The notes under the pieces are model-generated. The model had not been told where the DNA came from. It saw only the letters and a list, made by a program, of their open reading frames with translations, and searched no databases. Below, piece by piece: positions 1 through 12,090 of a stretch of DNA of 64,000 nt; position 1 is the stretch's first letter, and each line of letters starts with the position of its first letter. The translations under genes were made by a program, and so were the position numbers. This DNA comes from Dioscorea cayenensis subsp. rotundata (lineage: Eukaryota; Streptophyta; Magnoliopsida; Dioscoreales; Dioscoreaceae). Where the stretch lies: the NCBI RefSeq assembly GCF_009730915.1, contig NW_024087301.1, positions 78,545 to 142,544 of the forward strand. The letters are read 5' to 3'.

Positions 1-1161
1 AATAGTCATAATAATAATCAAAGTATGAAGCAAAAGCCAAGAAAATGATGGAATTTAATATAAGAAGGAATATCATGAGAGAAGTAAAGCGTAAGGGGTC
101 TAATTTTTTTTTTAAAATTTTTTATCACACTTTGCATGCGTAGTCCTTCACTTCTTGAGTTCTTGTCTTTTTTAATTTACTTTTTACCCAACAAAGCCAA
201 GACAAGACCTTACTTTAGCTGATCTTCCTGCTAATTCTACCTTTTGAGTTGTCAGAAATTTGGGCCTTGTGTTGGACCAGGTATGCACTCCCAAGACTTA
301 CCTTTATATAATTTTGTGGGTCTCTATGCCTAGTACACCACATCAGGACAAACTTTTGACTTTTTGACCCAGTAAGCCCTCTAAATTTAAACTGGTTGAG
401 TCAATTCAATCCACAAAATAAAACTACATCAATTTGTCACTTCAATGGTTTCTCAGAAATTTCTCTAAAGCTAACTACCCCAGTTTGCTAATTGAACAGT
501 TGAGTAGTTGAACTTTCACTATTTCTTTTGAATAAAGCTCATGCATGTGAACTCACATAGTCAACCTCACATGTTTGGTTTTGATGGTTGTTCATGCAGT
601 TTGATTTACAATTGAGAATAGTCAATAAAGAGAAGAGAATATCATAAGGAGCATTGGCAACCAAATGAGAGGGAACAAACATTAATATGGCATTTCTAAT
701 TTAATCTTATCAGAATGAATAATTAACATCTTGAAGTTCACGTTTGATTTTTGTGAAAAGATGAACTATCATACAGTGGTGGAGATAGTTCCACATCAAC
801 TCCCAGGAGCTATGGAAAACTCAAGACTTCCAGGAGCTATGGAAAACTTCAAGGCTTTTCCTCCTCATCAACTCCCACATCATATAGAAACCAAAATTTA
901 CACAAATGAATATACTTCATACCAAAACAAGGAAAGGAAATGGTTTGGCAACTTAAACATGATCAAGGAAATTAGTGTACTGAATGCATATGCACTAATA
1001 GTGAAAAAGAATATAATGCCTTTATGAGAATTGTGCATAAGTATAGCAAAGGAAAGGAATGATACAAGTAAATAAATAAATAATACCTCATGTATTCTTA
1101 TGAAGTGACAATTGAGGAAATGATAAAGTATTGGAACATAATCATCTCTTTGCCATTGTAG
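1..1161. other. AT-rich stretch without a recognised gene
   Basis: I see no supported gene here. At about 809-861 a short motif is duplicated in tandem, so that a small plus-strand open frame reads LPGAMEN twice. The frame has no other sign of being coding. The stretch may be CACTA interior or ordinary flank. Confidence 0.4.
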
Positions 1162-1300
1162 GATCAGAAGAATTGTCATAAAACCAATATACGCATATCC
1201 AAATGATTGTCGACCTATAACTGAAGAAGACATAACAATGTTACGTCATATGATTTTATCCTATTTAAGCATACAAGATGATTTCGTTCTCGGAGTTTAA
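1162..1300 (+). other. Possible terminal exon of an unidentified gene
   Basis: A pyrimidine-rich tract followed by TTGTAG at 1156-1161 looks like a splice acceptor. It is followed by 45 open codons and a TAA at 1298-1300. The reading contains RPITEEDITM and ends DDFVLGV. The composition is protein-like (acidic, mixed hydrophobic), unlike random AT-rich translation, but I do not recognise it. No upstream exon was identified. It may be a host gene end or a fragment captured by the surrounding transposon. Confidence 0.25.
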
Positions 1301-1757
1301 GCATACATTACTTTTAAGGTAGGCACAAATGCACCATCCAATCATCTGCATCATTTCACTTTGCTTTCCTATCCAAGACCCCTGCAAGCACACCGAATCC
1401 TTGATACATAATGTCTAAAGGATTTCTAATAGCTAACAATATAAATTAATATATAAATAAACATGCATATAAAAAATGGAATGAATTGGTAATTAGAGAA
1501 CATACCAAGCCCTTATAGTCATGTGCACAAGGGAAAGTTTTTGCAACTTTGGAAAAGCAGAAAATCATGCTAAAAAGACAATTCATGACCTTTACCTCAA
1601 ACAAAAAAATTTTTGAAAAACATTAGAATGAATTGTTGCTTGAATAAACTGAAGTGAACTATTGTATGAATAGTTACTTCATCTTCCTTATCGACCCGAG
1701 TTGAAGAGATACTAACTTCTACACCAACAACTTTAAGAAGACAAAACTCAAAGTAAA
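1301..1757. other. Non-coding stretch
   Basis: This is AT-rich sequence between the possible terminal exon and the 3' end of the accessory transposase gene. I see nothing specific in it. Confidence 0.4.
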
Positions 1758-3662
1758 CTATATATCCTCTTCTTCATCATTTGGGCCATCAAGAGTGTTG
1801 TTGGGGACGAGTGTGGTGCGAGGTCTCTTTCTCGTTGGAGAGTGCTCATCAACATGCGATTGTGCCTCCGCTGTTGGTGCTCTAGGGATAGATCTTGTGA
1901 GAGTAGCGACATGCATATCAGAGAGGTCAATGCCCTTAACCCTAAGTGCTGCAAGCGGTGACATTTCAAATGACTCGCGACGAGTCCACTCAATCCGCAT
2001 CGCATCATGTTCGGCTCGCATCTTATCATGCTCAGCAAGCATTGCATTATGCTCGGCTTGGGTTTTTGCTAGCTCTGCCTGCAACTCATTAATTTGGGCA
2101 TATTGTTGCCCACTTGAATGAGAAGGCCCTGAACGTGGCTTGTAATTGATTGAAGACATTTGCCTAACTATATTGCCCTTTCCCAACACTCTATTACGAC
2201 TTCCAACAGCAATGCGGTCCCACAATTCATTTTGGTTGATAAAATTCTCATCTTCTCCTTGATCACGCTTATATGCAATGGCTTTATCAAATTGTTCCTG
2301 CATCCATCAAAAATTAGATCCAATTAATAAACAATAATATATAAATGTCTAAAGTATCCTATAAAGGAATATATATATACACATATAATAAAGTGAATAA
2401 ATTTATTCATTGAAACTATTACTCGGAAATAAATTGATGAAACTATTACTAGAAAGACACTAATTTCACAAATTCATTCAAATAAATTAACTTCTTAAGG
2501 CAATTATAGTATACTTACAACAATTTGTGTAGCACGCTCACCCTCGAGAGTGCCATCCTTCTTCCCGTGAGTGCGGATGAAACATTCTTTCGGTGTCGGT
2601 TCCCTACCCAATTCTTCAATCTAAAATAATAGCATAATAAAAAATTTAAAGAATTAAATAAATCATAAATAATAACAATAATTATTATTATTAAATAGAA
2701 TATGGGCATTACAAGCCTGAGGCGGTGCACAGCAGTGCTGACAGATCCACCACGATAAATAACAAACGAAGAAGTTCCATTTACTGCCCTGTTCTTTTTG
2801 TTTTGCTCACTTATTTACTTGAACTCTTTCGACCCCCAATATTTCTTCAAACTTTCCCAAACTGAAGGGGTCATCCACTCAAGAGGAGCCTTGTAAAGTG
2901 TACGTGCAAGTTACTTTTTTCAACCATTCACTCGCCTCATGATTGAAATGACATAATATCATAGACTCATGCTGCGACTCCCATGTGTAAATACCCTAAA
3001 GAAAGAAAGATTAACTACATTAATATATTTTTAATAGTAAAGCAATATATTTAATTAAATAATATTTACCCTAAAAGCTGTGAACATTCTCTGTCGTACA
3101 TCTCTAGGCACTTTTCCCCATCCAGTCCATGCTTCTTTGTAGTGGCCTTGGACCAAATCATGTATTGCTCTTTTAACTTCGTAATCTCTGAAAAAAGTGA
3201 AATTAATACATTTTAATTATAAAATTTAGGAATTTTCTTAAGGAATTTATATATATAATTGTCAAATGTTTAGAAAATAAAATTTACTTACATAACTACA
3301 CTATCAGGAGTAATAAGCCATGGGAGTCCAGTGCCATTAGATTCATTGGGTTGATCCTCTGTTGCCTCATGTTGCTCCTCAGAGGCATGGGTAGATGCCT
3401 CGGCATGTGGAGTTAGTGGAGGCTGTGAAGCTAAAGGAGATTGTGTAGTCGATGGGCTCACTTCTGGTGCCTGAATATTTGGATGTATACATGGAGGCAT
3501 TCCCAATTCTGGTGAGGTATTGGAGACTAATTTCGATCTAACAGACTTCTGACGAATACTTGAGGTGGATCGACCTCGGCCTGATACAGATCGACCACCA
3601 TGTCTCAATGTCGATCGACCCCGACCTATAAGTTGTAAAACATGGAAACAAATTTCACTCAA
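1758..3662 (-). pseudogene. CACTA accessory transposase gene (Transposase_24-like), degenerate
   Basis: Exons on the minus strand read in order: a low-complexity Arg/Ser/Pro N-terminus ending near PWLITPDSVV (3292-3662); an exon with AWTGWGKVPRDVR (about 3071-3187, after a TTTTTTCAG acceptor); an exon with LEWMTPSVWESLKKYW (about 2820-2996); an exon with RGGSVSTAVHRLRL (about 2715-2815); an exon with TPKECFIRTHGKKDGT (about 2517-2623); and a last exon (1758-2300) with GEDENFINQNELW and a coiled-coil-like stretch of repeated AEHD motifs. This order matches the Transposase_24/plant transposase domain of En/Spm elements, proteins thought to bind subterminal repeats. Two lesions are visible: a frameshift near 2895-2915 and an in-frame TAA at 2815-2817. 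The product is therefore probably not made. Confidence 0.7.
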
Positions 3663-4062
3663 ATTAAAGGATACATGAAAAGCAAGGATGTTTCATGCGA
3701 TAAATATATTATACAAATAATTCAACCAACATTATTATAATAAAATAATAAGCTTGACCAAAAACATAAATGTTTTAAAAAAAAAATCTAGCCAAACCTG
3801 ATACAGAGCTATAGTCTGGATAATGAGTCATCCCAATTCAGCTAAACAATCTATCCAAACAACAAAAGACTTGGGTGAATATAAATGATAAGAAAAAAAA
3901 TTTAGAATGTCAATAACTTAATTAGAAAGGTAGAAGAAAAACATGATCATAAATGAGATATATATCTATCACCACACACATCCATAAAAAACTAGAAACA
4001 ACATAGAAATATGAAGTTTTTGTCAAAAAAGAGAAAAAAAACACAAGATATTTAGTAATTAA

Positions 4063-4081
4063 TTAAAAGTCATGTTCTCCC

Positions 4082-4138
<57 letters not shown>

Positions 4139-5612
4139 GTTTCTTCATATTCATTGTCTGCCTGCTCATCTTCTTCATCTTCCTCAGTTTCACTTTCTGA
4201 AATATCTTGCATCCGTTCAGATAAGTTAACAAATTGGTTTTTGCCTTGTGGATCAACCAAAGAAGGAATCTCTTGTATAATACTGATAATCGGATTTGAT
4301 GTAATTTCCTCCATTTGATATGCGGTGCTATCTTTGCCTGGCCAACTTGTCTCAACAATTCTCTTAGCTTTTGTCTTGCACACAGCTAACCAATCAACCT
4401 TATCCTTTTTCATGCTAGGATACTCAATATAGTTCACTTGAATGGCTTGTTGTGCCAATACAAATGGATCATACTTTGCATACAATTTTTTCCGATTAAC
4501 ATCAACCAATTTATATAGAGGATGAACCTTGGTGCCATTTATTGGATCAAACCATGTACACTCGAAGAGGACAACACGGTTCCATCTATTACCATGGTAC
4601 TCAAGTTGGACTACATCCTGCAACAAACCATAGAAATCAGTGCATATCTCCTCAACATTGGACCCTTGTACACATATGCCACTATTCATGGTGGCTTTCT
4701 CAATGCCATGGGTGACACTATGAAAGTTATAACCATTGATGAAGTATCCTGGCCATGTTGTCACTTTCATAGATGGACCCCAAGCAAGGCTTTGCAAGAG
4801 AGGATCAATGACTTGATTGACCTTATTTGCCACCTAAACCCAAAAATTGAATATGAGATGTTTTGTCATTCTCTTGATACAATTTCAAGATATTAAAATG
4901 ATTACTTACAAAATTTTCAAACCACTTTGCAAAATGCTTATCAATTGCCTTATCGATGGCATCAACAGAGTTCCCTTGTAGGTAGTTGACAAATATCCTA
5001 TGAATGAGCATTTAAGTAAGAAAATTAAAAAAATTATATTGAAGTTAGATATTATATCGATTGTAAAATTGATTGTTTGATTAATTTATAATATAACTTA
5101 CTTGTAATATGGTTGCACTTCTGGACAATTTCGTAATATATAAGTATGTGCTACATGCAACTCATTTTCAGAAAGCCATCTAATCTTTGGACGACCTTGA
5201 CTTCGACCTATGTAATTGAATATAGAGAAAGGTTCAAAGGCACCATCATTAACCCCTTCATCATTTCGTAGAGGTCTCCTCCTTCTACATGATACATGAG
5301 GTTCAAAATAATGTTCTGCAAAAATGTTGATTTCTTGTGCAATATAAGCTTGACAAATTGAACCCTCAACATGTGCCTTATTCTTCAATGTTTTTTTCAA
5401 GTCATAAAGAAACCTACAAGTACAAGGATGAAAAAACATTACATAAACTAAACAAAATTATCTTAAATTCAATAAAGTTAGATTGCAATTTTTGTTACCT
5501 CTCAAAGGGATACATCCATCTATATTGAACAGGACCTCCAATTCTAGCCTCATAAGGCAAATGGACAATGAGATGCTCCATAGAATCAAAGAAAGATGGA
5601 GGGAATATTTTC
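4063..5612 (-). pseudogene. 3' part of a TNP2-type CACTA transposase gene (DUF4218 + DUF4216)
   Basis: Four exons on the minus strand are joined by good GT-AG sites. They lie at about 5499-5612 (FPPSFFDSMEHLIVHLPYEA, start of DUF4218), 5100-5414 (KNKAHVEGSI region), about 4911-4998 (AIDKHFAKWFENF) and 4063-4834. The last exon carries DUF4216, recognisable as a GYNFHSVTHG motif and VVLFECTWFDP. It ends in an acidic tail with about 18 consecutive Asp encoded by a GAT repeat. The frame is open across all four exons. The coding sequence stops abruptly at about 5612, where a 27-bp local duplication lies. The DDE catalytic part that should precede DUF4218 is absent. The fragment therefore cannot encode an active transposase. 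Confidence 0.75.
4085..4138. repeat. (ATC)n microsatellite inside the coding region
   Basis: A pure trinucleotide run of about 18 units is read as GAT codons (Asp) by the minus-strand transposase fragment. Its length is likely to vary between individuals, and it would change only the length of the acidic tail. Confidence 0.95.
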
Positions 5613-5638
5613 TCCAATTCTAGCCTCATAAGGCAAAT
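5536..5638. repeat. 27-bp local direct duplication at the transposase truncation point
   Basis: The 27 bases at 5536-5562 (starting CTCCAATTCTAGCC) recur exactly at 5612-5638. The second copy marks the place where homology to the DUF4218 coding region ends. This looks like a rearrangement breakpoint with filler sequence. Confidence 0.8.
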
Positions 5639-6783
5639 TTAACAAGAAAGTGATGGGTTTATGAAAGATCATCATCACATTGCAAACAAGAATTAAGTGC
5701 TAACCGGAGATTTCTGGAAAGTTTGCATAGTGCTCAAGTGATGTATGGTAGGAATGACTTCAAAGAACAGGCTGCTGTAGAAAGAACCCTGAAATTTCAA
5801 AAGCATCAAGTAATTAAATGAAGATATAACACAACTGGATAATGTTTAATAGATGGTGTGTGTGGGAAAACAACTTTGTTTAAACTTCATTATGACACTT
5901 CAAGCAAGAAATATTAAAGGATTTTGAGTAAAAATATATTTATTAGCAAGGTAAAACAATAAGATTGAAAACTCTATAAAATAGTAGACCTCCCCAAATA
6001 GATATTTTTGTACCTAATATAAAATATTAGATGAAACTACAACTTTTATCACTTCGACCAATCTTCGTGAGTAAATATTAAAACATAAATTTTAATATTT
6101 AATGGCTTCATTAAAATTTTAACCATATACTTGTTAGTGAGATAAAAATTACCAAAACATTAGTTTATTTATTTATTTATTAATTATAAAAATGCAGTTA
6201 TCAAGTTGGAGCTTTTACCTTAACGGTCCTATCAATCCAAAAAATTAATATAGACTGTACCACAAGATTTCCTCATCTTTCCATCCATGATGTAAAAAAA
6301 CAAGAATTAGTTTTTAAATTTCATATTTATTAATTTAATTTGATAAATGAGTTAAAAACAAAAACATCCATAAGAGTTATTGGATTTTAATCTATATGTA
6401 AACAATATTTAACAGTATTATATAATAATCATAATAAATTTGTATAATATATTTATAACTATTTAATCATTATTTACGGTAAACATACATAATAAATTTA
6501 CAAAGATAACTTAAATTTTTTATAATATATATATATATATATATTAAAAAATTACCGTAGAGAGAAGCCGACACGTGCGCAACGCATATCATCACGTGCC
6601 TTCTGAAAATAAAAAGTGGGTATTCATGAAAACGAAATAGTTAAAAAAGACAATGGCAAAAATGGTTGCAGGTCCACGTGCATGAGTGGATGGGTTAAAG
6701 AAATGTGCATTGGTTATGGAAAACAATATCCGATTCAAAATCCAAAACATACACAGATTTAGTCACGAATAAATAATACAATA

Positions 6784-6851
<68 letters not shown>

Positions 6852-7144
6852 TCCAATTGTTCTGAATATCAATCAATGAAAGCAGTGGGTGACTACTTGT
6901 GTATTTACATTGTTAATTTTTCTCTGACCTAATGTGATTAACAGGTATGTAAACAAACAATGGCTATCTGAAACTACCAGGTTGATTCTTTAATATAGTT
7001 TTCAAGCATTAAACTTGAAGAACACTGTAGTATTGCTTTATTGAAACTTTCCAACTTGATACACAGTACACTCTTGAAGGACCACTTCTTTTTTTTTCAG
7101 TCGATGCCGACAATGTTATGTAGGTAAGGCTTGAGAAAGACATT
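5639..7144. other. AT-rich stretch with three CACGTG motifs and an (AT)n tract
   Basis: No gene is recognised. CACGTG occurs at 6572-6577, 6593-6598 and 6675-6680. A perfect (AT)n tract runs from about 6787 to 6845. Confidence 0.5.
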
Positions 7145-10100
7145 CTAATTCCACAGTTCCACATTGAATTCATGTGTTTCTGCTAGTAAGTTATCATCAG
7201 GGACCTCGTATTTATGACCTCGTGAGCCTGATGGCTCTGGCACAGCATCTATGTCAATGCATGGCCCCAAGCAATCTGAGAAACATTGAAATCCAAGTCT
7301 TTCTTGATGTTTTTCTTTGAATAAAGGGCCGGACAAATGGGCTCCTATAACTGTTTAGAAAGGCCAGGGAGCGAATAGCAATTGCAGTTGCTGATACCAA
7401 TTCTACTTTTCAGGCAGGGGATGACATTTCAGTGTCTAAAACTAGAGAAGTCTAATAAATGTGGAAAAATAAACCAAACAATTTCCAAACATAAAATAGA
7501 ACCCCACACTCACTCAATTAATAAGAAAACATAGGAAAAAAAATAATACTCAATGCGCATATACCAGTTAATTAGAAATGATGCATTGAACCGCACAAAA
7601 GCCCACGCAACAAGTAATTTTTCTAAAAAAATAACTCTGCAGGGCACTCAAAAAAATCAAAAATCAAAATCAATGACACTCGAATTAAAATTCTACGGCC
7701 CACGAGAACAAGACTACAAGTCAAGGAAAGGCGGCAACAAAAGAATCTCGAGATGAGTAAATAGGTAAGCCAAAATAAAATCCCGAACGAGAATCAGAAC
7801 AAAAGAAAAATTAGCTTAGCGGAATAATTAACATATTCGGGTTCGTATTACAGAGTTGATGAAAACATCAAGAGGGAATAAAGGGAAATTTCACAGAAAT
7901 AGCACAATATGAAAGCATAGTCTCACCCAATCTTATTCCTCCCACTAAATTTGCTTGTAAATCACTTCAAAAGAAGTCCCAAATGCTCCAATGAACATGA
8001 TAAACACGTAATAACTCTCTCCAAAAACAAACTTTTTGATTTCTCAGTGCAAGAGTTATGAATCGCTATACCTACTTGATCATGCCGCTGCCCATGATTA
8101 AAAAAAAAAATCCACCAATTAAAATCTAAAAATTATACACTCCAATCAGTTGAAACTTAGCCTCAATATAATAAAGGTTGAAAGTGAAGTGGTAGCGCTC
8201 TTGAATTATTAGCAGTGAATATAATAAACTACTATCACTATTCAGACTTGCAATCTTGATTGAATGATAAAACATAGCCTATAAATTTGACATAAAGGAT
8301 GAAAGTGAGCATCATAGATTAAGAAAAAATAAAAAATAAAAGTGGCCAATTAGAACATTCTTACTTTCTTCTTACTTTCGTCTTTCTTGTCGGCGGGATC
8401 GTTTCTCAACTTTGATGTTATGTTATTCACTTGATGCCCCGACTCTTTCCTTTCCTGTTTGTCCAAGTGGGTTTTAATGAAATCATCGTGTTTAAGCGCA
8501 ACACATTTGCATCAAAAAAATTCTTTCAATCTTTCATCATATGCGAGCTTTTTCAATATTAAAGTAGACAAAATTACGTATGGCGAGTCAATTACGGTTT
8601 TTAACGACATTCTCTGCAGGGTTAAAAATCTATGAAAGTGCAAACCTCCAAGTGATGAACTCATCTGCATTCAACCCCAAAACAGATCATTTCTTGGTCA
8701 ATAATAGAGCAAGTATTTACCTCACCACAACCAGAAGTCACCAAAGATGAAATGGTGGGCACCTAATAGAACCAATAAAATTTGTCAAAATGATACTCAA
8801 GAAAACTAGCAGCCTTGTACTGGGAAAGACATTTGTTCCCTCATCTTATTCCTTCCTGGGCATGCCCCAGGAAACACCAAAAATGATTTTAATCAAACAG
8901 AGAACTTTGAAAACAAAGCCAATCATCAAAACAATCTAACTATATGGTGAACACGAGAAAATGGATTGCAAACTCGAAATGCGACAACATTTCTTCAAAA
9001 TTAATACAAGGATTATAAAGGAGAAAAGTTGAGGTACCTAAAAAAAGATTACTCGGTAACCATATCAAATATCACTTTCTTCAAGTTCCATTAACTGTAG
9101 CCCAAAGCGGTGCAATGGACGAAAAAAAAATTAGCTAAGGGAGAAAAAAATCATCTAAGCAATGCTCCAAATCATGAAGGATTGATCGAAATCCATCATT
9201 GAAAACAAAGTTTCTATCTCTAAGTGAAATGTATGGGATAAAAAAAGAAAAATAATAATAAGAACAAGACACCAATTTGAGCGTCTTATATAAACAAGAC
9301 AAGAATTTGGATAGCCAAAGACCCACAATAGACACCTTATTAATTCCTAGTAGACTTATATTTAACGAGAGATAAGACATTTGCAAGCATCTTTGTCATG
9401 ATCACCCTTACCTCCATTTAGCACCGGTTAATTTGGGTTTGAAAGCAATCATTATTTTTAAATAATGATTTTTAAAAAGTGTTTAAAAATCAATTATCTT
9501 TGGTCACTCTCCTATTCATATGGAAGCACTCTTTCACGATAATTTTACAAACCTATTCAATGTGGTTTATGAGAACAACATGCCATTATAAATAAGTAAA
9601 CAAGTCTATCTTGACAAGTAGTGCATAATAATTAAACATTGTTATGTGTCTCAATAGCCAATAAATTGTGCTATTCTTTTTTTCAAACTAGTAAATAGCT
9701 TAGAAAAATAAACAAGATTGACTTTAAGATCTAACGAGTCAAGTAAACAAACACCATATCATCTGGTTAAATTAATTTCCATATTACTAGGCATGACGGT
9801 GAATTCCATTAAGCATTAAAAGATTAAAAACATGTTCAATGGGTTAATTATAGTAATACGATCTGATCATGCAGATTCAAACTAACACAACCAATTAAAA
9901 AAATCATAAACTCATAAAAATCACTAAGGAGATCAAATACCATGAAACTACATCATTTGTCGGGGATTACCTTGTAGAGAATGTGCAATTTCTCCCACTT
10001 CTCTTGAACCAATTTATATTGTAGAATTCTGTGAACAAATTAACAAATAATGATATGAGCAATCAGAAAAACCAATAGAAACAAAACTTGGAGGGGGAAT

Positions 10101-10440
10101 ACCTTAGTGACTGAGAGGGCGATCAACCAGAAAAGGACACTCGGAGATACAAGCAAAGATTAAATCCTTCGGTGCTGCTCGGATGCCTTCTCTCTCGCTC
10201 GCCAAATGGAGAGAGATTCGAGGCTTCGAAGAAGAGAGAAGCGAATAGCGAGATCCAAAAAAAAACAGAAAGGAGGCAATGCCTTCTCTCTCGAAGAAGA
10301 GGAAGCTTTAATGAGGGTTGGGGATTAGGGTTGGTGAGCAAGATAGTTGGGGCCGGGGTCGGGAGCTTGAGGAGCGAGCATCCATGGAGAAGAAGAAGAG
10401 ATTAGGGTTAAGGATTTACAGGAGAGAGAAGGAGAAGAAA
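7145..10440 (-). other. Unidentified intron-containing gene or captured gene fragments
   Basis: I do not recognise the product, but several minus-strand pieces look like exons. A first, possibly untranslated exon ends at 10103 with a GTATTC donor. It contains CT-rich leader sequence and an ATG near 10384. An exon at 9971-10028 lies between CACAG and GTAATC and is open (LVQEKWEKLHILYK). Small candidate exons lie near 8720-8760 and 8645-8665. A 249-nt exon at 8365-8613, after a CCTGCAG acceptor and before GTAAGA, reads RMSLKTVIDSPY to its end in KDESKKK, apart from one in-frame TGA at 8512-8514. The last exon (7145-7344) contains LGPCIDIDAVPEP and ends ETHEFNVELWN and TAG. The gene lies inside what appears to be the CACTA element, so it may be a captured host gene. 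The TGA suggests decay. Exon linking is inferred. Confidence 0.4.
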
Positions 10441-10769
10441 AGAAACTGAAAAAGAAAAAGCAACGTTTTCTTTTCACTTTTCACCAACGTTTTATATTAT
10501 ATTAAAAACAGGAATATATAGAGTGAGTGTTTGAAAGTAAGTCAACACCAAACATTGTCATTCCCAAAATATGATTATATATATATACTTTTTGATGTAA
10601 ACTTCTCAGGGAACATAACCAATTCAAATGTTTTTAATGCAAGTAAATAGGGTTCGCAATAGTTCACTGGACACTAGGTACTAGGTCCTCTTGTTGATAA
10701 TTTCCCATCCATCTCTTGAGTTTTGACTCTTTCTATATCATGCAAATTATGCATGTATTTTTTTTCCAC

Positions 10770-11310
10770 AAAATTGAAAATTATATTAATATATTTATGT
10801 TTTTGGCACCGTATTTGGAACGGTTTTAATATATTAATATATTTATAATTTTGGCACCGTATTTGGGACGATTTTAATATATTAATATATTTATAATTTT
10901 GGCACTGTATTTGTCATAGTTTTAATAATTTACTATATTTATATTTTTGGCACCGAATTTGGCACGGTAATATTATATTAATATATTTATGTTTTTGGTA
11001 CCGTATTTGGAACGGTTTTACTATATTAATATATTTATAATTTTGGCACCGAATTTGGGACGGTTTTAATATATTAATATATTTATAATTTTGGCACTGT
11101 ATTTGTCATGGTTTTAATAATTTACTATATTTATATTTTGGCACGGTATTTGGTACGGTGTTAATATATTATTATATTTATATTTTTGGCACTGTATTTG
11201 GCACAATTTTAGTATATTATTATATTTTATATGGTTGGCACGATATTTGGCACCATCTTAGTATATTATTATATATTATATTATTTAGCACTGATGTTGT
11301 ACGCAGAGTA
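10770..11310. repeat. CACTA subterminal repeat array (about 48-bp unit)
   Basis: About eleven units start near 10801, 10851, 10899, 10946, 10992, 11040, 11088, 11134, 11186, 11235 and 11285. Each has a core resembling TTTTGGCACCGTATTTGG followed by an AT-rich spacer rich in ATATTAATATATTTATA. Variants recur with a period of four units (about 190 bp), a higher-order structure. The GGCAC core also occurs, as GTGCC, close to the element terminus at 11546-11550. Such arrays are transposase-binding regions in known CACTA elements. Confidence 0.8.
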
Positions 11311-11564
11311 ATATATTATTATATTTGGGGTTTTAGTACGAGTGTTACTATGATAATAATATAATTATGTTTTTAAAAATATGTTTAGTCGCTGCATTTA
11401 GTCTATTATGAAAAATTATTAAATTTATATATTTGTACAGATGTCGAGACACGAAATTAAAAATTATTTTTATTCACATATTTGACCACGGTTCTTAGTT
11501 AAGTATCAAATCTTTTGTGATCAAATTTGTCACGATTTTGTTTCCGTGCCAATTTGAAAATTTT

Positions 11565-11573
11565 CTTGTAGTG
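11565..11573. repeat. CACTA terminal inverted repeat (right end)
   Basis: The sequence CTTGTAGTG is the outward-facing right terminus of a CACTA element. The three bases after it (ATA) would be the target-site duplication, but the matching left end was not found. Confidence 0.6.
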
Positions 11574-12090
11574 ATATATATATATGCATTAATTTCTCTA
11601 TCAAATTACTCTCAAGTATGTGATAGAAATATGAAAGAATTAGCACAAACTGCTTAGCAATGCACTTTTTCACTAGTAGAAGCATGCCACAACGTAAAAT
11701 TGAACATCTTCATATGGAAAATTGCAATGTAAAAAGAATGGATTAGGTTTATCTCAGCATAAAGAAAAAATTAAAAAATATATATACAAAGCTCTCAATA
11801 GTTGCCAATCTAAAGGGTAACATATCTCATTACTAACAGAACAAATCCAACATTCAATTCCATACATCACATTACTAAACTAGTTACAAAACTTTAATAA
11901 AATCAAATTCAAACATAAAATGTAGAAACATATGCCAAATAATCAATGCTTACCTTGCCACTTGACAAAAGAATTGATCAAGCTGATTAAAGCTAAAGAA
12001 AGGCTGATGGAGGTCATAATGGCTTCAAAATGATCTTCTTTGGCTAGTTGGGTTTTAGATGTTGAGAAGGGCTCCTATCAACGCAAGTGG
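11574..12090. other. Non-coding stretch
   Basis: AT-rich sequence between the CACTA terminus and the start of the first CNL duplication unit. I see nothing specific. Confidence 0.4.

Larger units (their letters stand above)
1..11573 (-). mobile_element. CACTA (En/Spm) DNA transposon, right part; left end not found
   Basis: Three kinds of sequence support a CACTA element. Positions 11565-11573 read CTTGTAGTG, the reverse complement of the CACTACAAG terminus of this superfamily. The preceding 0.8 kb is a subterminal repeat array containing the same GGCAC core found next to the terminus. Two minus-strand genes (1758-3662 and 4063-5612) match the Transposase_24-type and DUF4218/DUF4216 proteins encoded by plant CACTA elements. 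No CACTACAAG was seen further left, so the left end is outside the window or lost. The TNP2 catalytic part is missing, so the element is not autonomous. That the terminus and the transposase genes belong to one element is an inference, because about 5 kb including an unidentified gene lies between them. Confidence 0.6.

Noticed and set aside
731..1027. 98-codon plus-strand frame with a duplicated PGAMEN motif
   Set aside because: The only notable part is a short tandem duplication. No homology, leader or splice context supports a gene.
4059..4358. Open frame with a long poly-Met run on the minus strand
   Set aside because: It is the ATG frame of the same trinucleotide repeat. The overlapping frame with DUF4216 is the real coding frame.
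9135..9386. Hydrophobic 83-codon minus-strand frame
   Set aside because: It is a low-complexity AT-rich translation without splice signals in phase or a recognisable motif.
10770..11310. A regularly spaced repeat array resembling a CRISPR
   Set aside because: The units are imperfect, the spacers are also repeated, and the array adjoins a CACTA terminus in plant nuclear DNA.
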